DNA of 64,000 bases from Chenopodium formosanum (Eukaryota; Streptophyta; Magnoliopsida; Caryophyllales; Amaranthaceae), in assembly GCA_024500155.1 (NCBI GenBank), contig CM044859.1, positions 44,624,003-44,688,002 of the forward strand. The letters run 5' to 3'. Positions 11,460-23,526 of the stretch are shown in pieces; position 1 is the first letter of the stretch, and each line of letters opens with the position of its first letter. A program made the translations under genes and the position numbers. The notes beneath the pieces are model-generated. The model saw nothing but the letters and a program-made list of their open reading frames with translations. It was not told the DNA's origin and did no database searches.

Positions 11460-13207
11460 CCGTGCTTTGTTACTTCCCTAAGCATACGTTTTGAACGTTT
11501 TTTCGTAAAAGTGTCTTAAGACGTTCCGTAGTGGTGCTTTACGTAAAAGCTCCCATAGACTGGTTTGTCATTTTACTGTTATAACATTATATTTTACTGT
11601 TATGACATTATAAATGTTCGGATTTTCTTCTTTTTTTCACGTCTACAACAAAAAGGAAGGCGTCACCATGCAGCGTAAAAATGAAATGCGTTATCATATT
11701 ACGTAAAATTGTATGGCGTAGGTGTTGCGTAAAATTTCACTTCTTCCCCAGCTTTGCGAGATCTACCTCTCGAACTAAAAGGTAGATAATTACTTTTCTT
11801 TAGGCGTTAGCTCACGAGTCGACAAGCACGCTGAACCATTCAGGAACAGACACTTCTCGATTGGAAGCAAATACGGTAGTTAGTGGGCTTACTAGCTTAC
11901 CGAACACTTAGGGTGTCGTGCACCCCTGGTATAAAGAGCGACGACATGATGTCACACCTATGTAGTCATGTGCCCCCAGTCCTAAGACACGTATACTCAT
12001 CTTGTGGACAAAATTGCTGAGAGAGTTGTCGATTTTCTTCTTTCTCACTAGATTTGGATATATGCCTCCAGTCTTGAAACATGTTTTTCTATCATTAGCT
12101 TACCTAGCCTAAGAGTCACCATTATTTGACTCTTCTAAAAATAATATTTTCCCACACACTTAGCCCTTGCGGCCTAACTTTAGAATCACTATCACACACC
12201 GCACAGATACATGACCAAATATACTTCCCTTAGGAACCCTTTGTCATGAAATCTTAACATAACACTGAAGCATGCCTTGTCATGTCAAAATGCCCAACAT
12301 CACTCATCATTGCATCACGAAGTATGAAGTGCTTAGCCTCCGTGCCTAAGTTACCTAAATACTTTCATCATTGAGTCAACCATTGAGATAGCCTAGGATA
12401 GGTTAATCTTTGCACCTTGAAAGATAGTATCAAACAACATTTGACTAAGCTCATTCAACATGCACCTTCAAAACTTCGATTCTTTTTTCGCGTCTTTCTT
12501 TTTCGGGAGAAAGTCGGTACCCTCCACAAAAATGACGGAAAATTTTTGCTTTTTTTGCATTTTTGACTCGCACAATCATAATACAATGCACACACGGGTC
12601 ATGAGTCACACGTGTCATTTCACTTCGAGTTGAGTCAACCTCGAGTCAATCACAGCGAGTCAAGTTTATACCTTTAGTCATGTCAAATTGATGAGTCAAG
12701 CAACGCTAAACCTTAGGTCAACCCTAAGATAATTAAAGAGAATAGCAAAGTTCTATAGTCAAATATAAATACAGGTGTAGCAGAATAGGGAAGACCCTAC
12801 TCCAGCGCCAGACGACAACAACTAGCGTATGAAAATAGATTTCAGCGCTTGGCGCTAGATCTCAGCGTCTGGCGGCAGAGTTAATTCTTGGCGCCAGAGA
12901 TATTTCAGCAGCGACAGAGCTCGAAGCCTCTCATAAGGGTGATTTCGACCTCATACAGCAATTTCGGGTTCCTTGGTGCACCAGTTAGCCCCTATAAGCA
13001 ATTTGACATGATTAAGTAGTCTGTTTGATTACAATCACAATAAGTGATCGACCTGATGAAAGATCGTCTCACTTAGGTTAAAGCACCAAAGAATTGGCTC
13101 ATCACGGAGACACCGACATACTAGTTTTAGCGGAAGCAAAGTTCAAGCGAGCTTTAGAAATCGACAAGCGTTGGTCTTCAGAAATTTTTCTTCGGAATAT
13201 TATTATC
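11460..13207. other. 3' untranslated region of B, non-coding
   Basis: No significant frame is seen. The stretch contains local oligonucleotide repetitions such as GAGTCAA/GTCAAG (12595-12720) and CAGCG(C/T)(C/T)TGGCG phrases (12800-12900), the latter again at 14870-14935 in the LTR. Confidence 0.5.
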
Positions 13208-13832
13208 AAAGCTCTTTTGTTCAAAGACGCTTGGACATTTCTTTCAAGCTCTATTGTTCAAAGACGCGTGGACATTTCCTTCAAGCTCTTTTGTTCAGAG
13301 ACGCGTGAACATTTCTTTCAAGCTCTTTTGCTCAGAGACGCGTGGGCATCCTATTTTCAAGCTCTTTTGTTCAGAGACGCGTGGACATATCATCAAAGCT
13401 CTTTGCTCCAGAGACGCGTGGGCACATCATTCAAAGATCTTTTTTTAAGAGACGCGTGAACATTTTCATCAAGCTCTTTTGTTCAGAGACGCGTGGACAT
13501 TTCTTTCAAGCTCTTTTGTTCAGAGACGCGTGGACATATCATCAAAACTCTTTGCTCCAGAGACGCGTGGACATATTAATCCAAGCTCTTTTGATCAGAG
13601 ACGTTTGGGCATCTAATTATCAAGCTCTTTTGTTCAAAGACGTGTGGACATTTCTTTCAAGCTCTTTTGCTCATAAACGCGTGGGCATCCTACGCTCAAT
13701 CTCTTTGTTCAGAGACGCGTGGACACATCATTCAGAAGTTCATATTAAAAAATAAAGAAGCTCTATTGTTCAGAGACGCGTGGACATATCCATAAAAAAC
13801 AAAGAATCTCTATTGTTCAAAGATGAGTGAAC
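13208..13832. repeat. 37-bp tandem array with ACGCGT in most units
   Basis: About 15 degenerate units of roughly 37-40 bp contain CTCTTTTGTTCAGAGACGCG followed by TGGACAT and TTTCAAG. The palindrome ACGCGT is kept in most units while spacers drift. The array is in the 3' untranslated region of B, 450 bases before the polypurine tract. Reading frames through it (AWTF..SSF repeats) are a product of the repetition. Confidence 0.95.
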
Positions 13833-14263
13833 ATCAAAACAGCAAGATCGCGTTCCCTAGATTGTGGAGAGTTGTCATAAACAACTGAAGTTGATTTCAA
13901 GCGAAGTTGTCTTCGATCATGTTCCCTTAGATGTGGAAGATGTTCATAAAGCGGAAGAGGATAGTTTCAGGCGAAGCAATCTTCTATATTGGAGGCAGTT
14001 ACAAGCGTAGCGGTTTTCAAGCGGGATGGCATTCTTTTGGCAGGTCATCAAAACAACAGCAATGCGGCAACGAACCGGTTACCTTCAGAGACGTGTGCTT
14101 GACGGTGCAAGATACGCTTTTCTTAACTCTTTTATCTGTTTAACTAACGCTAGTTTGCAGGTATCGGCGTTACAAGATTGATTTAGAATCGCAGAACGTT
14201 CTGAATCATTCTTCGTCCCTATCGATACTTTGGCTTTTGTTTTCGAAACTTGCGTTTCTCCAA

Positions 14264-14285
14264 ACTCAGTCAAAGTGGGGGCTTT
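14264..14285 (+). promoter_or_regulatory. Polypurine tract of B
   Basis: The tract CTCAGTCAAAGTGGGGGC followed by TTTT lies directly before the LTR start TGTAGACACC. Its function as plus-strand primer site is established for LTR retrotransposons. Confidence 0.85.
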
Positions 14286-16240
14286 TGTAGACACCCATTT
14301 GTGTATCCCCAAAACCAAACCCAGTGATGAGTCCCTTTCACGTCGAATCATAATCGAATGAAGTGAAAGTGTGAAAAGTTTAGTGTTACGGATAGTTTTA
14401 ATTTCTTTTCTCTTCTCTCTGTTTTTAAAAACTTATTTTAAGAAAAACAGCCAATCCAGTTTGGTTGGTCCATGATATGGGTCCAATAGTAGTGTAGTTG
14501 GATGGGGCTTGAAAAGAGCATTCCAACGATATATTAAAAGCCCAATTCCGATGAATATTGAGGAAGTTATGGCTAATTTACTGAACTGGGCCTGGTTTTA
14601 GCCTTATATGCGGCCCAATGATCTAGAGGAGGGCCTAATATAGATTTATCATTTCTAATGCAATTAGGAATGGTTTTAGTCTTCTAGATTCTTCTAGAAG
14701 ATTATTTTCATTCTTAATTCAATTAGCATTGATAAATTGACTTTTGTTGACTTTTCAAAGTTTTAATTAAAATCAAAGAACGTTTTTTGAGGAAGATACG
14801 ATTTTATCCTCCTGTACGACAATTTCTATCTAATTTTAAGAAAACGCGTGAATTTCTAAATCAGCGCAAAACACCAGCTGTAGCGCCTAGCGCTAATGTT
14901 GGCGTCTGGCGCCAATAGCCAGCGTTGGCGCCAACATCGTTTTATGTGCGCTTGAGCTCTGTTTTGATATTTTATCTTTTAAGCTGATTTTCTCTATAAA
15001 TAATGTCGTAAAAACTCCGTTTTCGAACCAATTTTCATTTATCTACAATCTACCAATTCTTTCTCTCTCTCTCTCTTTTCTAAACTAGCTTCTCTCAAAT
15101 ACAAAATTCCCATTCATTAGATCTAGATACACCTAGCCATATTCGAAGTTGCCTTCGCCCTAGACGTGAAAGGTTTAATTTCTGATGGTTTGGTCCCAAA
15201 TCTCTCTTTCAATTATTTAATTTAATTGTTTTTCTTATTATTTTTCTTGAAGTTACTAACGTGTGTATTTTGTTATTAGAAAGAGGTACAAGGCATCAAA
15301 GTGAGTATTTTATTGATTTTTATTGATGTTATGATGTAAAATCATGTCTAGGTTGCTATTATGATTCCTAGTGTCATGTTAGGATGCTTGATGTTTTGAA
15401 TGACAACAATGATTCCTAGTATTATGTTTAGGGAAAAGGTTATAATATCAAATATGCTTATTTTGATTCCTGCGATGCCTTCGATATTCTCCCTAATATT
15501 TATGATTGTTAGTATCATGTTAGGGTTAAAGATTTGATTTTTATTGCTTAGTGACATGCTAGGGTTTGTTATTAACCTTGTTAGTATCATGCCTAGGATC
15601 TTGCTATTATTATTATGCTTTAACATGATTCATGATTATTTTTATAATTGTTTTGATTATGATAATAATTTTATGATTGTTATAATTATTATTATGATAA
15701 TTTTTATTATGTTGCTTGATATTATATTTGTTTTTATTGCTTGATCACACCTTTTAATGCATGTTTAAAGGGAATTAATACTTGTAATCACGCTTATATA
15801 AGATAATTAATAATCTTGTTTAGGGTTAATTTAATTAATATTCAAGTGATCGCCAATAATAGTTTGTTTGTGCATTAATATTCAACCAACATAGATTAAA
15901 CAGGTTTAGGGTTAATCCTATTGCTTGTATGTTAATCAGAAAGCGCACATGAATACGATCAGAATAAAGTAGAGGCCTATTATTAGGGCAGGTTCAATCT
16001 CTTTTAGGTTGGATTTGTACCTTCATCCCCGAACCCTATTTGGTTCAAGACCTTATGGAGTTGACGATCTCGGGATCGTTAAGGGGTGTAACCTTCACCC
16101 TGTGAACGGTTTACAAGTTCCTAAAAACTTGTTAGCGACTCTTTTGCTCTATCTTCTTTCCCTTTGGACGCCACCGTACTTTAGTTTATGATCACAGTGG
16201 GGTTCAATCTAGGGGATTAACGCTTGAAATATTCCCCACA
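14286..16240 (+). repeat. 3' LTR of B (LTR family 2)
   Basis: 1955 bp, TG...CA ends (TGTAGACACC ... CCCCACA). A TATA-like CTATAAATAATG is at about 14994. It is homologous along its length to the solo LTR at 45667-47818. The first ~60 bases are also shared with the LTRs of C (family 1), while the body differs. Confidence 0.9.
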
Positions 16241-16632
16241 CCTATGAACCAAGAAAGGCAGTGAAGGGTTAGGCGTTTGCCGACTTCATTGTCGAAATGA
16301 CAAGGTTGGTTGCTCTGGACAACCTTGATCAGGTTTTGAAGTTGCATGTAGACGGGAGCTCTACTATGAATGGCTGTGGTGCAGGTATTATCTGTCAATC
16401 TTCGGAAGGAGATAAAAATGAATATGCATTGCGGTTCAATTTCCAAGCCGTGAATAATGAGGCAGAGTATGAAGCCTTGCTAGCCGGTATCCGAATGTGT
16501 AAGGCGGCAGGGGCAACAAAAATTGACGCCTGCTCTGATTCTCAGTTAGTTATTAGCCAATACTATGGTGAGTATGAAGCCACCCATCCGGCTATGATCA
16601 AATATTTGCAAGCGGTCAAGGCTGAAGCTAGG
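16241..16632 (+). pseudogene. Element A RNase H domain, N-terminal part
   Basis: The plus-strand frame has ADFIVEMTRL, then LHVDGSSTMNGCGAGIICQS (the first catalytic Asp in the DGS motif), NNEAEYEALLAGI (catalytic Glu) and CSDSQLVISQ (catalytic Asp). The spacing is that of the archaeal-type RNase H of plant Tat elements. One stop lies upstream near 16272. The frame is cut at codon GCT-AG by the LTR of C and continues at 25614. Confidence 0.85.
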
Positions 16633-18737
16633 TGTAGGAGTCGCTCGAAGTGCGCCTACGTTAAGCAATGTTGTGAATATGCTTGGCACTCATAGGGAGT
16701 TGGGAATTGATATAATACGATTAGGGACAAAGCAAAGTAGGGAGCCTCCAAGAAGTTCTTAAGGACCTTGTAAACCGTTCACGGATCATTTAAGGCAACC
16801 ACGATAAAGGGACAACGACACCCGTGAATGTTACACCCCATTCATAATTCATGAGAGTACTAACTCCATATGGTTCGGAACTACGAAAAGAGGATCGGTG
16901 ATGATGGTACGAAGTGAGTCATGGAGTCACATTCGCCCGTATTGGCCTCTACTCGATTATTATAGTGAAAAGTGATTCCTGCGATCTCAAAGGCATACAA
17001 ACAAAATATTCAATTTGCTCCAAACTATTATTAATCTAAATTGGTTTAATATTAATGCAACATATAATTCTAAAATAATAGTGATCACTTGATTAAATAA
17101 CAAGATTAAAAAAGAACCTAAACCAGTTGTCCAAATTATCTTATTAGGCGTGATTTTCAGTTACATATTCCCTTTAAACATGCAATATGGTGATCAATAA
17201 AAATAATAATAGAATTAACATTAATATTGGAAGAAATTTAACAATTATAGTGTTAGTCAAATCAAATAATAATAAACCTAATCATGATATTAGCAATATT
17301 AAAATAAAAATAAGTAATTAAATTAATTACTCACATTCCGCGCATTCCTTTAAATTGCTACATCATGAATAAATTGTTAGTAACTTCAATAAAAAAATAT
17401 AAATCAAATAGAAATTAAATTAATTAAATGTAGATTAGATTTGGTCCAAACCCTCAGTTATGTGTACCTTTCACGCCTTGGTTTAAGGACGGAATCTCGG
17501 GTTAATATGGACTCCTTGTAGTGCTTAAGGGAAGAATGGTGTAATTAGGAATATAGGTTTAAAGCTTAGAATATGGGAGAGAGAGAATAGAATAATTTTT
17601 GGTGTAAAAGAGAGAAAGAGAGAAGGATTTGATGCCCCGAACTGCAGAAAGGGGGGGGGGAGTATTGATAGGGAAAACGAGTAAAGGGAACACGTGGAAC
17701 CCTACAAAGATAAAAACCCTAAAAAATAACACCGTGAAACGCCAAAGAGCACCGTGACACGGTTCCATGCACCGTCAGACGGGGGAATTCACCGTCAGAC
17801 GGGGAAAATCCCGTGACGCGGTGGAAAACTGAAGTGATGCGGGAAATATTTGACCTGCGTGAAGTGAAATCGCGTGAAGGGTTTACGCGGAAAAGACAAA
17901 AGAGAATTCCGTGACACGGCACACGTACCGTGACACAAAAGTGTCCACCGTGGCACAGTACAGTTCACCATGTCATAGTATGGAAAAACGCGGAAATTAC
18001 ACGGAAAAAGCACTGTGACACGGTGAGAAATACCGTGTCATGGCAACACGTACCGTGCCACGGTGGAATTTGACGCGAAAAAGCTTCAAAAATGGCACTG
18101 TGACACGATGTACAGTACTGTGTCACGACATCAGGCACCTTCAGACAGGGGAAGGCACCGTCAGACGGGGCACACTCCCGTGACAAGGTGCTTTTGCACT
18201 GTGCGCAGTGATTCTAGTTTTTTACTCGTTTTTAAAATCATCATAACTTTTGATCCGTAACTCGGAAAAAAGCATATATTATATAATTGGAAATCTTATC
18301 AAGTCTACTTTCCAACGCAATTATAATCAGGTTAAAATGATTTTTATATTTTAATATATGGCCGTTTTAATGGAAGGGTGTCGGTTTTGGGCCGAGTTTA
18401 GTGTTTTGCTCATAACTTTTTCGTTATAGCTCAGAAATGGGCTTATGATATATGGTTGGAAAGATTATTTCAAGTCCTATTTTAAAAAAAAATAATTGGA
18501 TCAAAATTATATATCCATAAAATCAGTTTCTCTCGGTTTTGTAATGTTGGCACGAAAAGTGGAAAATAGGTTATGGTTTAGGGAAATGAGCTAAAAATTG
18601 GATTGGTTCATGAAATATATTGGATAAAACATGGATTTAAGCACTCCAAATATTAAATACTCAACCCGACCAATAATGGCCGTGAAAGGTGTTCATCATC
18701 GGGTTTGGTTTTGGGGAGATATTTTTAGATGTCTACA
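16633..18737 (-). repeat. 3' LTR of C (LTR family 1)
   Basis: 2105 bp. On the plus strand it starts TGTAGGAG and ends GTGTCTACA-type (ATGTCTACA). It aligns by eye along its length with 23546-25613, apart from an indel-rich zone near 16720-16830. It contains a cluster of CCGTGNCACGG-type palindromes at about 17740-18185. Confidence 0.95.
17740..18185. repeat. Cluster of CCGTGNCACGG palindromes in the 3' LTR of C
   Basis: Motifs such as CCGTGACACGG, CCGTGCCACGG and decayed forms (CTGTGACACGG, CCGTGTCATGG) occur about fifteen times, interspersed with CCGTCAGACGGG. Both half-sites are kept while the central base varies. Related clusters are in the 5' LTR (24608-25075), in the leader (22448-22725 and 23217-23310) and in the solo LTR (34918-35360). 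Confidence 0.9.
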
Positions 18738-18758
18738 GAAGCCCCCACTTTGACTGAG
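18738..18758 (-). promoter_or_regulatory. Polypurine tract of C
   Basis: On the minus strand CTCAGTCAAAGTGGGGGCTT lies immediately before the 3' LTR start TGTAGACATC. It matches the tract of B almost base for base. Confidence 0.85.
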
Positions 18759-18956
18759 TTTGTAGAAACGTTAGTTTCGAAAACGATAGTCAAAGTAGTT
18801 GATAGGGACAGAGAATGATTTAAGACGTTCTGCAATCCTAAATCACTATGTATACGCCGATACTTGCAGAAAAACGATAGTTCCACAGATAAAAGAGTAA
18901 AGGGATAGAATACATATCTAACACCAGTGTATCGGTGATAAATGAGTTTGGCCGCT

Positions 18957-19250
18957 TCCTATGCTTGAAGGAATCCACCGGATGATGTTTCATTGAATTG
19001 CTTTCCATGCCTGAGGAAAGCCGACTGATGAATTTGGTAGCTTTCTGAGCCTGAAGAAACCCACCGGATGATACTTTCCATGCCTGAGGAAAGTCAACAT
19101 ATGAATATAGTGGTTTTCTATGCTTAAAGAAATCCACCGAATAATACTTTCAATGCTTGAGGAAAGTCGACAGATTATTTTGGCGGGTTTCTATGCTTAA
19201 AGAAATCCACCGGATAATTCTTTCCATGCTTGAGGAAAGTCAACAGATGA
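18957..19250. repeat. ~73-bp tandem repeat, 3' untranslated region of C
   Basis: About four degenerate units contain (T/C)CTATGCTT(A/G)AAGAAATCCAC followed by CGGATGAT and TTTCCATGCCTGAGGAAAGT. Two half-repeats (CTATGCTTAAAG and CCATGCCTGAGG) are themselves related. Confidence 0.8.
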
Positions 19251-19271
19251 TGGGATTGAAATGATAATGGT

Positions 19272-19456
19272 TCTATTATCCCCGAACGTGGGTTGTAGAT
19301 GGTCCGCTTGTCCCCGAACGTGGGATGTATATGGTCCGCTTGTCCCGGACATGGGCTGTAGATGCTCCGCTTGTCCCCGGACGTGGGCTGTAAATGGTCC
19401 GCTTGTCCCCGGACGTGGGCTGTAAATGGTCCGTTTGTCCCCGGACGTGGGCTGTA
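19272..19456. repeat. 32-bp tandem repeat, 3' untranslated region of C
   Basis: Five to six units of GTCCGCTTGTCCCCGGACGT followed by GGGCTGTAAATG. The core GTCCCCGGACGTGGG is itself near-palindromic (GTCC..GGAC). Short frames through it are repetition artefacts. Confidence 0.9.
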
Positions 19457-19459
19457 ATT

Positions 19460-20857
19460 GAGACCTGCAAAATAAAATTTGCCAAGGGACTCGTATAAAC
19501 TATGATTAACTTGACTTGACCAAGTTTGACTTGATACGACATGACATGACATGAATATGACTTGTGATTGTGGGTGTATAGTTTGAAGTGATTATTGCTT
19601 AATGAACGTTTCTTAGGGCAAGGAGCTAAGAACGATATGCTTTGTATGATTACAAATCACTGATATATAAATGTTGCTCAGCACATTATGCGATACATGA
19701 AACAATGAACATTACTCAGGTCAGCAAGCTAAGCAAGTATACAATGTTTCTGTTAATGAATGTTGTCTTGAAAGATGATGAAGCATGCACAGTGGGGAAA
19801 CAAGATTTCATGATAAAATGTTCCTAAGGGAAAGCTGATATGGCTATGTATGTGTGAAAGACGTGTGTCAAAGTGATACTAGGTGAGGCTGCAATGATGT
19901 GGGTTCAAGCCCCCAAGTCTAGCTCTAGATGGATAGGGTCATAGGATTTAGCATTGGAAATTCTTTGACTCGATCATGCATGGATATGGATATGAATGTG
20001 GTCGCACCTCGATGTGAGGTTGCCTACGTATCCGTTAGGAATCAGGTCGAACGTAGCTCTAACCAAACTTTGCACAAGTGTATGTACACCTCAAAGAGGT
20101 CTTTAAAGGATTGTAATATGATTAAGTTGATGGTTCAAAGAAGAAAAGGGTACAAGACTCAAGACCCGAGAGAATCCCCAAGATGTGTAATTGTGAATTT
20201 TAAAATTTTGAATTTTGCAAGTTTATTTTCATTTTTTTTTTTTGAATATTTTTTTTGTTTTTTTTTAATCAATGTAGGCAATCTCAGAACATGCGGTCCA
20301 TCACTCACTTAGGATTCATGTTTCTCAGGCACGGTACCAAGCACTCGATGAGATACGCAATTTGAGACGTGTTCATATCAAAGACATTGGAACACTTGCC
20401 TTTAGACATTGTTTTATTGTTGCTTTGCTGCTTTTTTTTTTTACTTTCTTTTTTAATGTTATACAATTACACATCTTCTAATCCCAGGGTTAAGTGAATG
20501 TGGGTTGAAGAAATGAAGGCCAAACATTATATGAGGCTCAAAGGGGTTGATGAAGAAATGGAATGTGATTGAACGGGTAACAAGGAATGACAGGGTTGCA
20601 ACGGCGCCTCAAATCATTAATGTACCTTGTGTTTAGTTCGGCAATTGTTTTTTTTTTATTTTATATATAGAATGAGTGAATGAAAAATGCTATGATCAAG
20701 ATGTAAAGAAAATTTGCTCATTTTATTAATGGAAAATGTGAACGAAACACATGAAACATATAAAAATTCAAAATGGAAAACCTAGACATCAATGGGGGAA
20801 TGGAGATGAATGATAAAGAAATAAATCAAAAAGGATATGTTGTGCGCCTTGTGTTCA
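19460..20857. other. Non-coding 3' region of C
   Basis: No recognisable product. It includes T-rich runs at 20230-20270 and 20428-20450 and a GACTTGACTTGA/CATGACATGACATG oligonucleotide repetition at 19505-19565. Confidence 0.5.
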
Positions 20858-21922
20858 CTATTTCTTGCCGCCTGGAGGGACTGGAAGTTTGTTGGCATCA
20901 ACCAGATCTTGAATAGCGTCCTTCAAATTCCAGCATTGTTCGGTAGAGTGACCTTTTCCTTGATGGAACTTGCAATGGACGTTAGGGTTCCACTTGGCGC
21001 TCCTTTCTTCAGGTTTAGGCTCTTGAAATGGCCCAATAGGTGTGATCAGGCCTTGACCATAAAGGAGATCAAAGGCTGGATCATAAGTCATTCCTAAAGG
21101 AGTGTAGGTTCTCCTTTTCTTGGGCAACGGAGAATCAAGAGCTAATACTTCATTGAGATTAATTTGGCTTATATTGTTGGTAGTATTTTCGTGCTTAGAA
21201 GACAAAGAAGAAGGAAGGTCGTTCTTCTTGTTTTTCCAAGTGTTATTATTGTTACTACCGGCAGTCTTTATTAGATCATCCTCGATATTGATGCCAATGT
21301 CATATACACCTTCAAAAGTGTTCAAAGGAAGAAATTTGAGATGTTGCTTGTACTTATGAGCCAAATTTTGGATGAAGAGGCGAATCATCTCTTTTTCTTT
21401 GGGAGGATCTACCAAGATTGCAGTTGTTTCCCTCCAGCTATTCAGATAAGCGGTGAAGCCTTCATTCTCTTTCTGTTTGAGAATGGAGAGTTCACGTTTA
21501 GAATTTCTAGCTTGAATGTTACACTTGTAATGATTCATGAAACTTTCGGTGACATCTTCCCAAGTTGCAATGTGTTTGGAATCTAGAGAATAAAACCATT
21601 GTTGGCAAGCATGCTCTAAGGAGAAAGGGAACACCGTAGGGAAGAGTGTTACGTCCAATCCCTTGAGAGCCATGGTTACAGAGAACGCCTTTAAATGGAA
21701 CATTGGGTTGTCAGTTGGCTTGAACTTAGGGATATCAGCAGTGGAAACCTTCTCAGGCAGTCTATCCTTCATATCCAAGGGAGTAGGAGGTCGTTCCACA
21801 TAGGTGAAATCCTCATAAAACTTGCTCATTTTCTCTAAGATCTTGTCCATTGCAGCCGCAGTAACATTGTTTTGCTCTATTGTGTTGACTTTGGTAGTGA
21901 GTGCTTGTAATATGTTAGACAT
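20858..21922 (-). CDS. Gag protein of retrotransposon C
   Basis: An uninterrupted 354-codon frame on the minus strand. Residues ~1-60 are an N-terminal helix-rich region. Residues ~60-220 form a retrotransposon gag domain with FPFSLEHACQQWFYSLDSKH, then the conserved helix W(E)DVTESFMNHYKC and a LNSWRET segment. Near the C-terminus is a zinc-knuckle-like motif, CKFHQGKGHSTEQCWNLKD (C-x-F-H-x4-H-x4-C), of the kind seen in plant gypsy gags. It packages RNA and forms virus-like particles in this class of element. The frame is intact, unlike every pol fragment in the window. No pol frame follows; the stop is directly before a long non-coding 3' region. The start is the first Met, about 1.6 kb after the primer site. 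Confidence 0.9.
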   Translation of the reverse strand: MSNILQALTTKVNTIEQNNVTAAAMDKILEKMSKFYEDFTYVERPPTPLDMKDRLPEKVSTADIPKFKPTDNPMFHLKAFSVTMALKGLDVTLFPTVFPFSLEHACQQWFYSLDSKHIATWEDVTESFMNHYKCNIQARNSKRELSILKQKENEGFTAYLNSWRETTAILVDPPKEKEMIRLFIQNLAHKYKQHLKFLPLNTFEGVYDIGINIEDDLIKTAGSNNNNTWKNKKNDLPSSLSSKHENTTNNISQINLNEVLALDSPLPKKRRTYTPLGMTYDPAFDLLYGQGLITPIGPFQEPKPEERSAKWNPNVHCKFHQGKGHSTEQCWNLKDAIQDLVDANKLPVPPGGKK

Positions 21923-23526
21923 TGTCTCAATGGACTTGTTAATGTTCTAAATATCTTCCTTAGTGGCCATTGGGACAAACTGAAAGTAGTTTGAAGGTGA
22001 TGAGTGACTTGGAGATGGAAAAGTTCTCTTTAAAGCCTAAGAGGTTGATGCAGTAATGACTCGAACCGTACCAATCTACCCTTGCTCCTTGACCGAGTAC
22101 TGTGAAATGAAATAAATTCACTTAATTGTTTGACTCATTGCTCAAGATAAGAAATGAAGGGAAAAAAAAGTCATTTGAAAACAGGTGAGAATAACTCCGA
22201 TCCACTCATCTTTTATCATGACGGAAATGGAGGTGCATGAACCTAATATACGATCATAGACGATATGGTGTATGACTCGAGTCAAGAAAAAAAATAAAGT
22301 GTGTGGAATAATAATAGAGTCGTGAATGATTAAGTGATGTTATAAGACTCGTGGTATGATCGTATGGCTAGACAAGTGAAAAGTAACCAAAATGACTGAC
22401 GCGAGGACCAAATTAACACGGAAGACTAAAAAAAATTGATTGGACTTATTTCCTAGGCATCGTGACACGATAAACTGTACCGTATCACGGTACAAGCTGC
22501 CGTGACGCGGTGACTATTTCCAGGTTTTTTTTTTTGTGGAAAACCACCGTGCCACGGTGGAAACTTCCGTGACACGGTGAACTTTCTCGTGGCACGGTGG
22601 ATGCTGACGTGGTATGAGATTTTTCTTTTTTTTATTGTTGGAAATCCACCGTGCCACGGTGGAAATTTCCGTGACACGGTGAACTTTCCCATGGCACGGT
22701 GGATGATGACGTGGCATGGCATTTTTTTTTTAGTTTGCGCTAATTACTAAGTGAGTACGGTCCATCGGCAATCGTTAGTCATAAAATAATCCACCATAGA
22801 CAAAGAAATATCGTTAAGGTTAGGATCAAAACGACCAAACATAAACACGTAGGCACAATGATGCAAAGAATAGTTCGCAACCTAAGGTCAAGTTCTATGT
22901 TCAACTATGGTCAGGTTTATTTGGTGACAATAAGGTACCATGGTTAAGAGTTTGGACGCGTTAGCAAGGCAACCTCCCTTGAGGGTGTATGCCAACGGGC
23001 GGCTCCGCGAGTTCGTGATGAAATCGAACTCGACTCCATGGTTTAGGTGGATTTAATAATTCAGATGAACCCTTATTGCCATGAGCGTTTTTAAGTTGGT
23101 AGAGCTTAAATCCCCCGGGGGTAAGACGTATGTATAACACAAACGTTTTTTTCAGAAAAATCGAAGGAAGTTGACTATGAGAAGAGAAAACAAGCCACCG
23201 GACTGATTTTAGGACTGCCGTGACACAGCAGAGAGCACCGTGCCATGGTGCTGTACACCGTTAGACGGTATACTACACCGTGACACAGCAGATTCTGTCG
23301 TGGCACAGCAGTCAGAAAGTCTGACTGGTACCCTATTTTCTTTCGTATGCAATCAAATTATTCAATTTTTCCTAAGGGACAAACCTAAATGCGACGCTAA
23401 AACGTCTATGCTTATGCAACAATGCCAAATTAATCACATGAATATTTTTCAAGAATATTTCAAGTCTCATCCACTCATCTTAATTAAATACCGATCACTC
23501 GAATTGATAAATAACCAAGAATCCTC
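21923..23526 (-). other. Leader of element C between primer site and gag
   Basis: Non-coding. It contains a 140-bp duplicated block with palindromes (22448-22725) and a second small palindrome cluster at 23217-23310. No upstream frame of note is seen. Confidence 0.6.
22448..22725. repeat. Duplicated palindrome block in the leader of C
   Basis: Two copies of about 125-130 bp share CCACCGTGCCACGGTGGAAA, TTCCGTGACACGGTGAACTT and TGGCACGGTGGATG. Each holds several CCGTG(A/C)CACGG palindromes. CCACCGTGCCACGGTGG is a near-perfect 17-base palindrome. In RNA these would fold into short hairpins just upstream of gag. Confidence 0.9.

Larger units (their letters stand above)
11460..16240 (+). mobile_element. 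Retrotransposon B (gypsy-type), 3' untranslated region and 3' LTR; 5' limit unknown
   Basis: The 3' LTR is 14286-16240, beginning TGTAGACACC and ending ATTCCCCACA. It is preceded by the polypurine tract AAAGTGGGGGCTTT. A 37-bp tandem array (13208-13832) lies in the 3' untranslated region, as is common in the plant Tat lineage. No gag or pol frame is visible between 7409 and 14285, so I set the left limit arbitrarily after the PMD gene; the element probably starts further left. The last ~120 bases before the LTR closely resemble the corresponding region of element C, including CGAAAC, CAAACTCAGTCAAAGTGGGG and TTTTATCTGT phrases. The element lies against element A at 16240/16241. Confidence 0.75.

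Noticed and set aside
13094..13755. Plus-strand frames with repeated AWTF..SSF peptides
   Set aside because: Direct product of the 37-bp tandem array, in all three frames; not a repeat protein.
19175..19552. Repeated PRPGT/HVRGQ peptides
   Set aside because: Artefact of the 32-bp tandem array in a retrotransposon 3' region.
22448..22725. CRISPR-like regularly spaced palindromic repeats
   Set aside because: Only a two-copy duplication of a ~125-bp block in a plant retrotransposon leader; no spacer-repeat regularity or cas genes.
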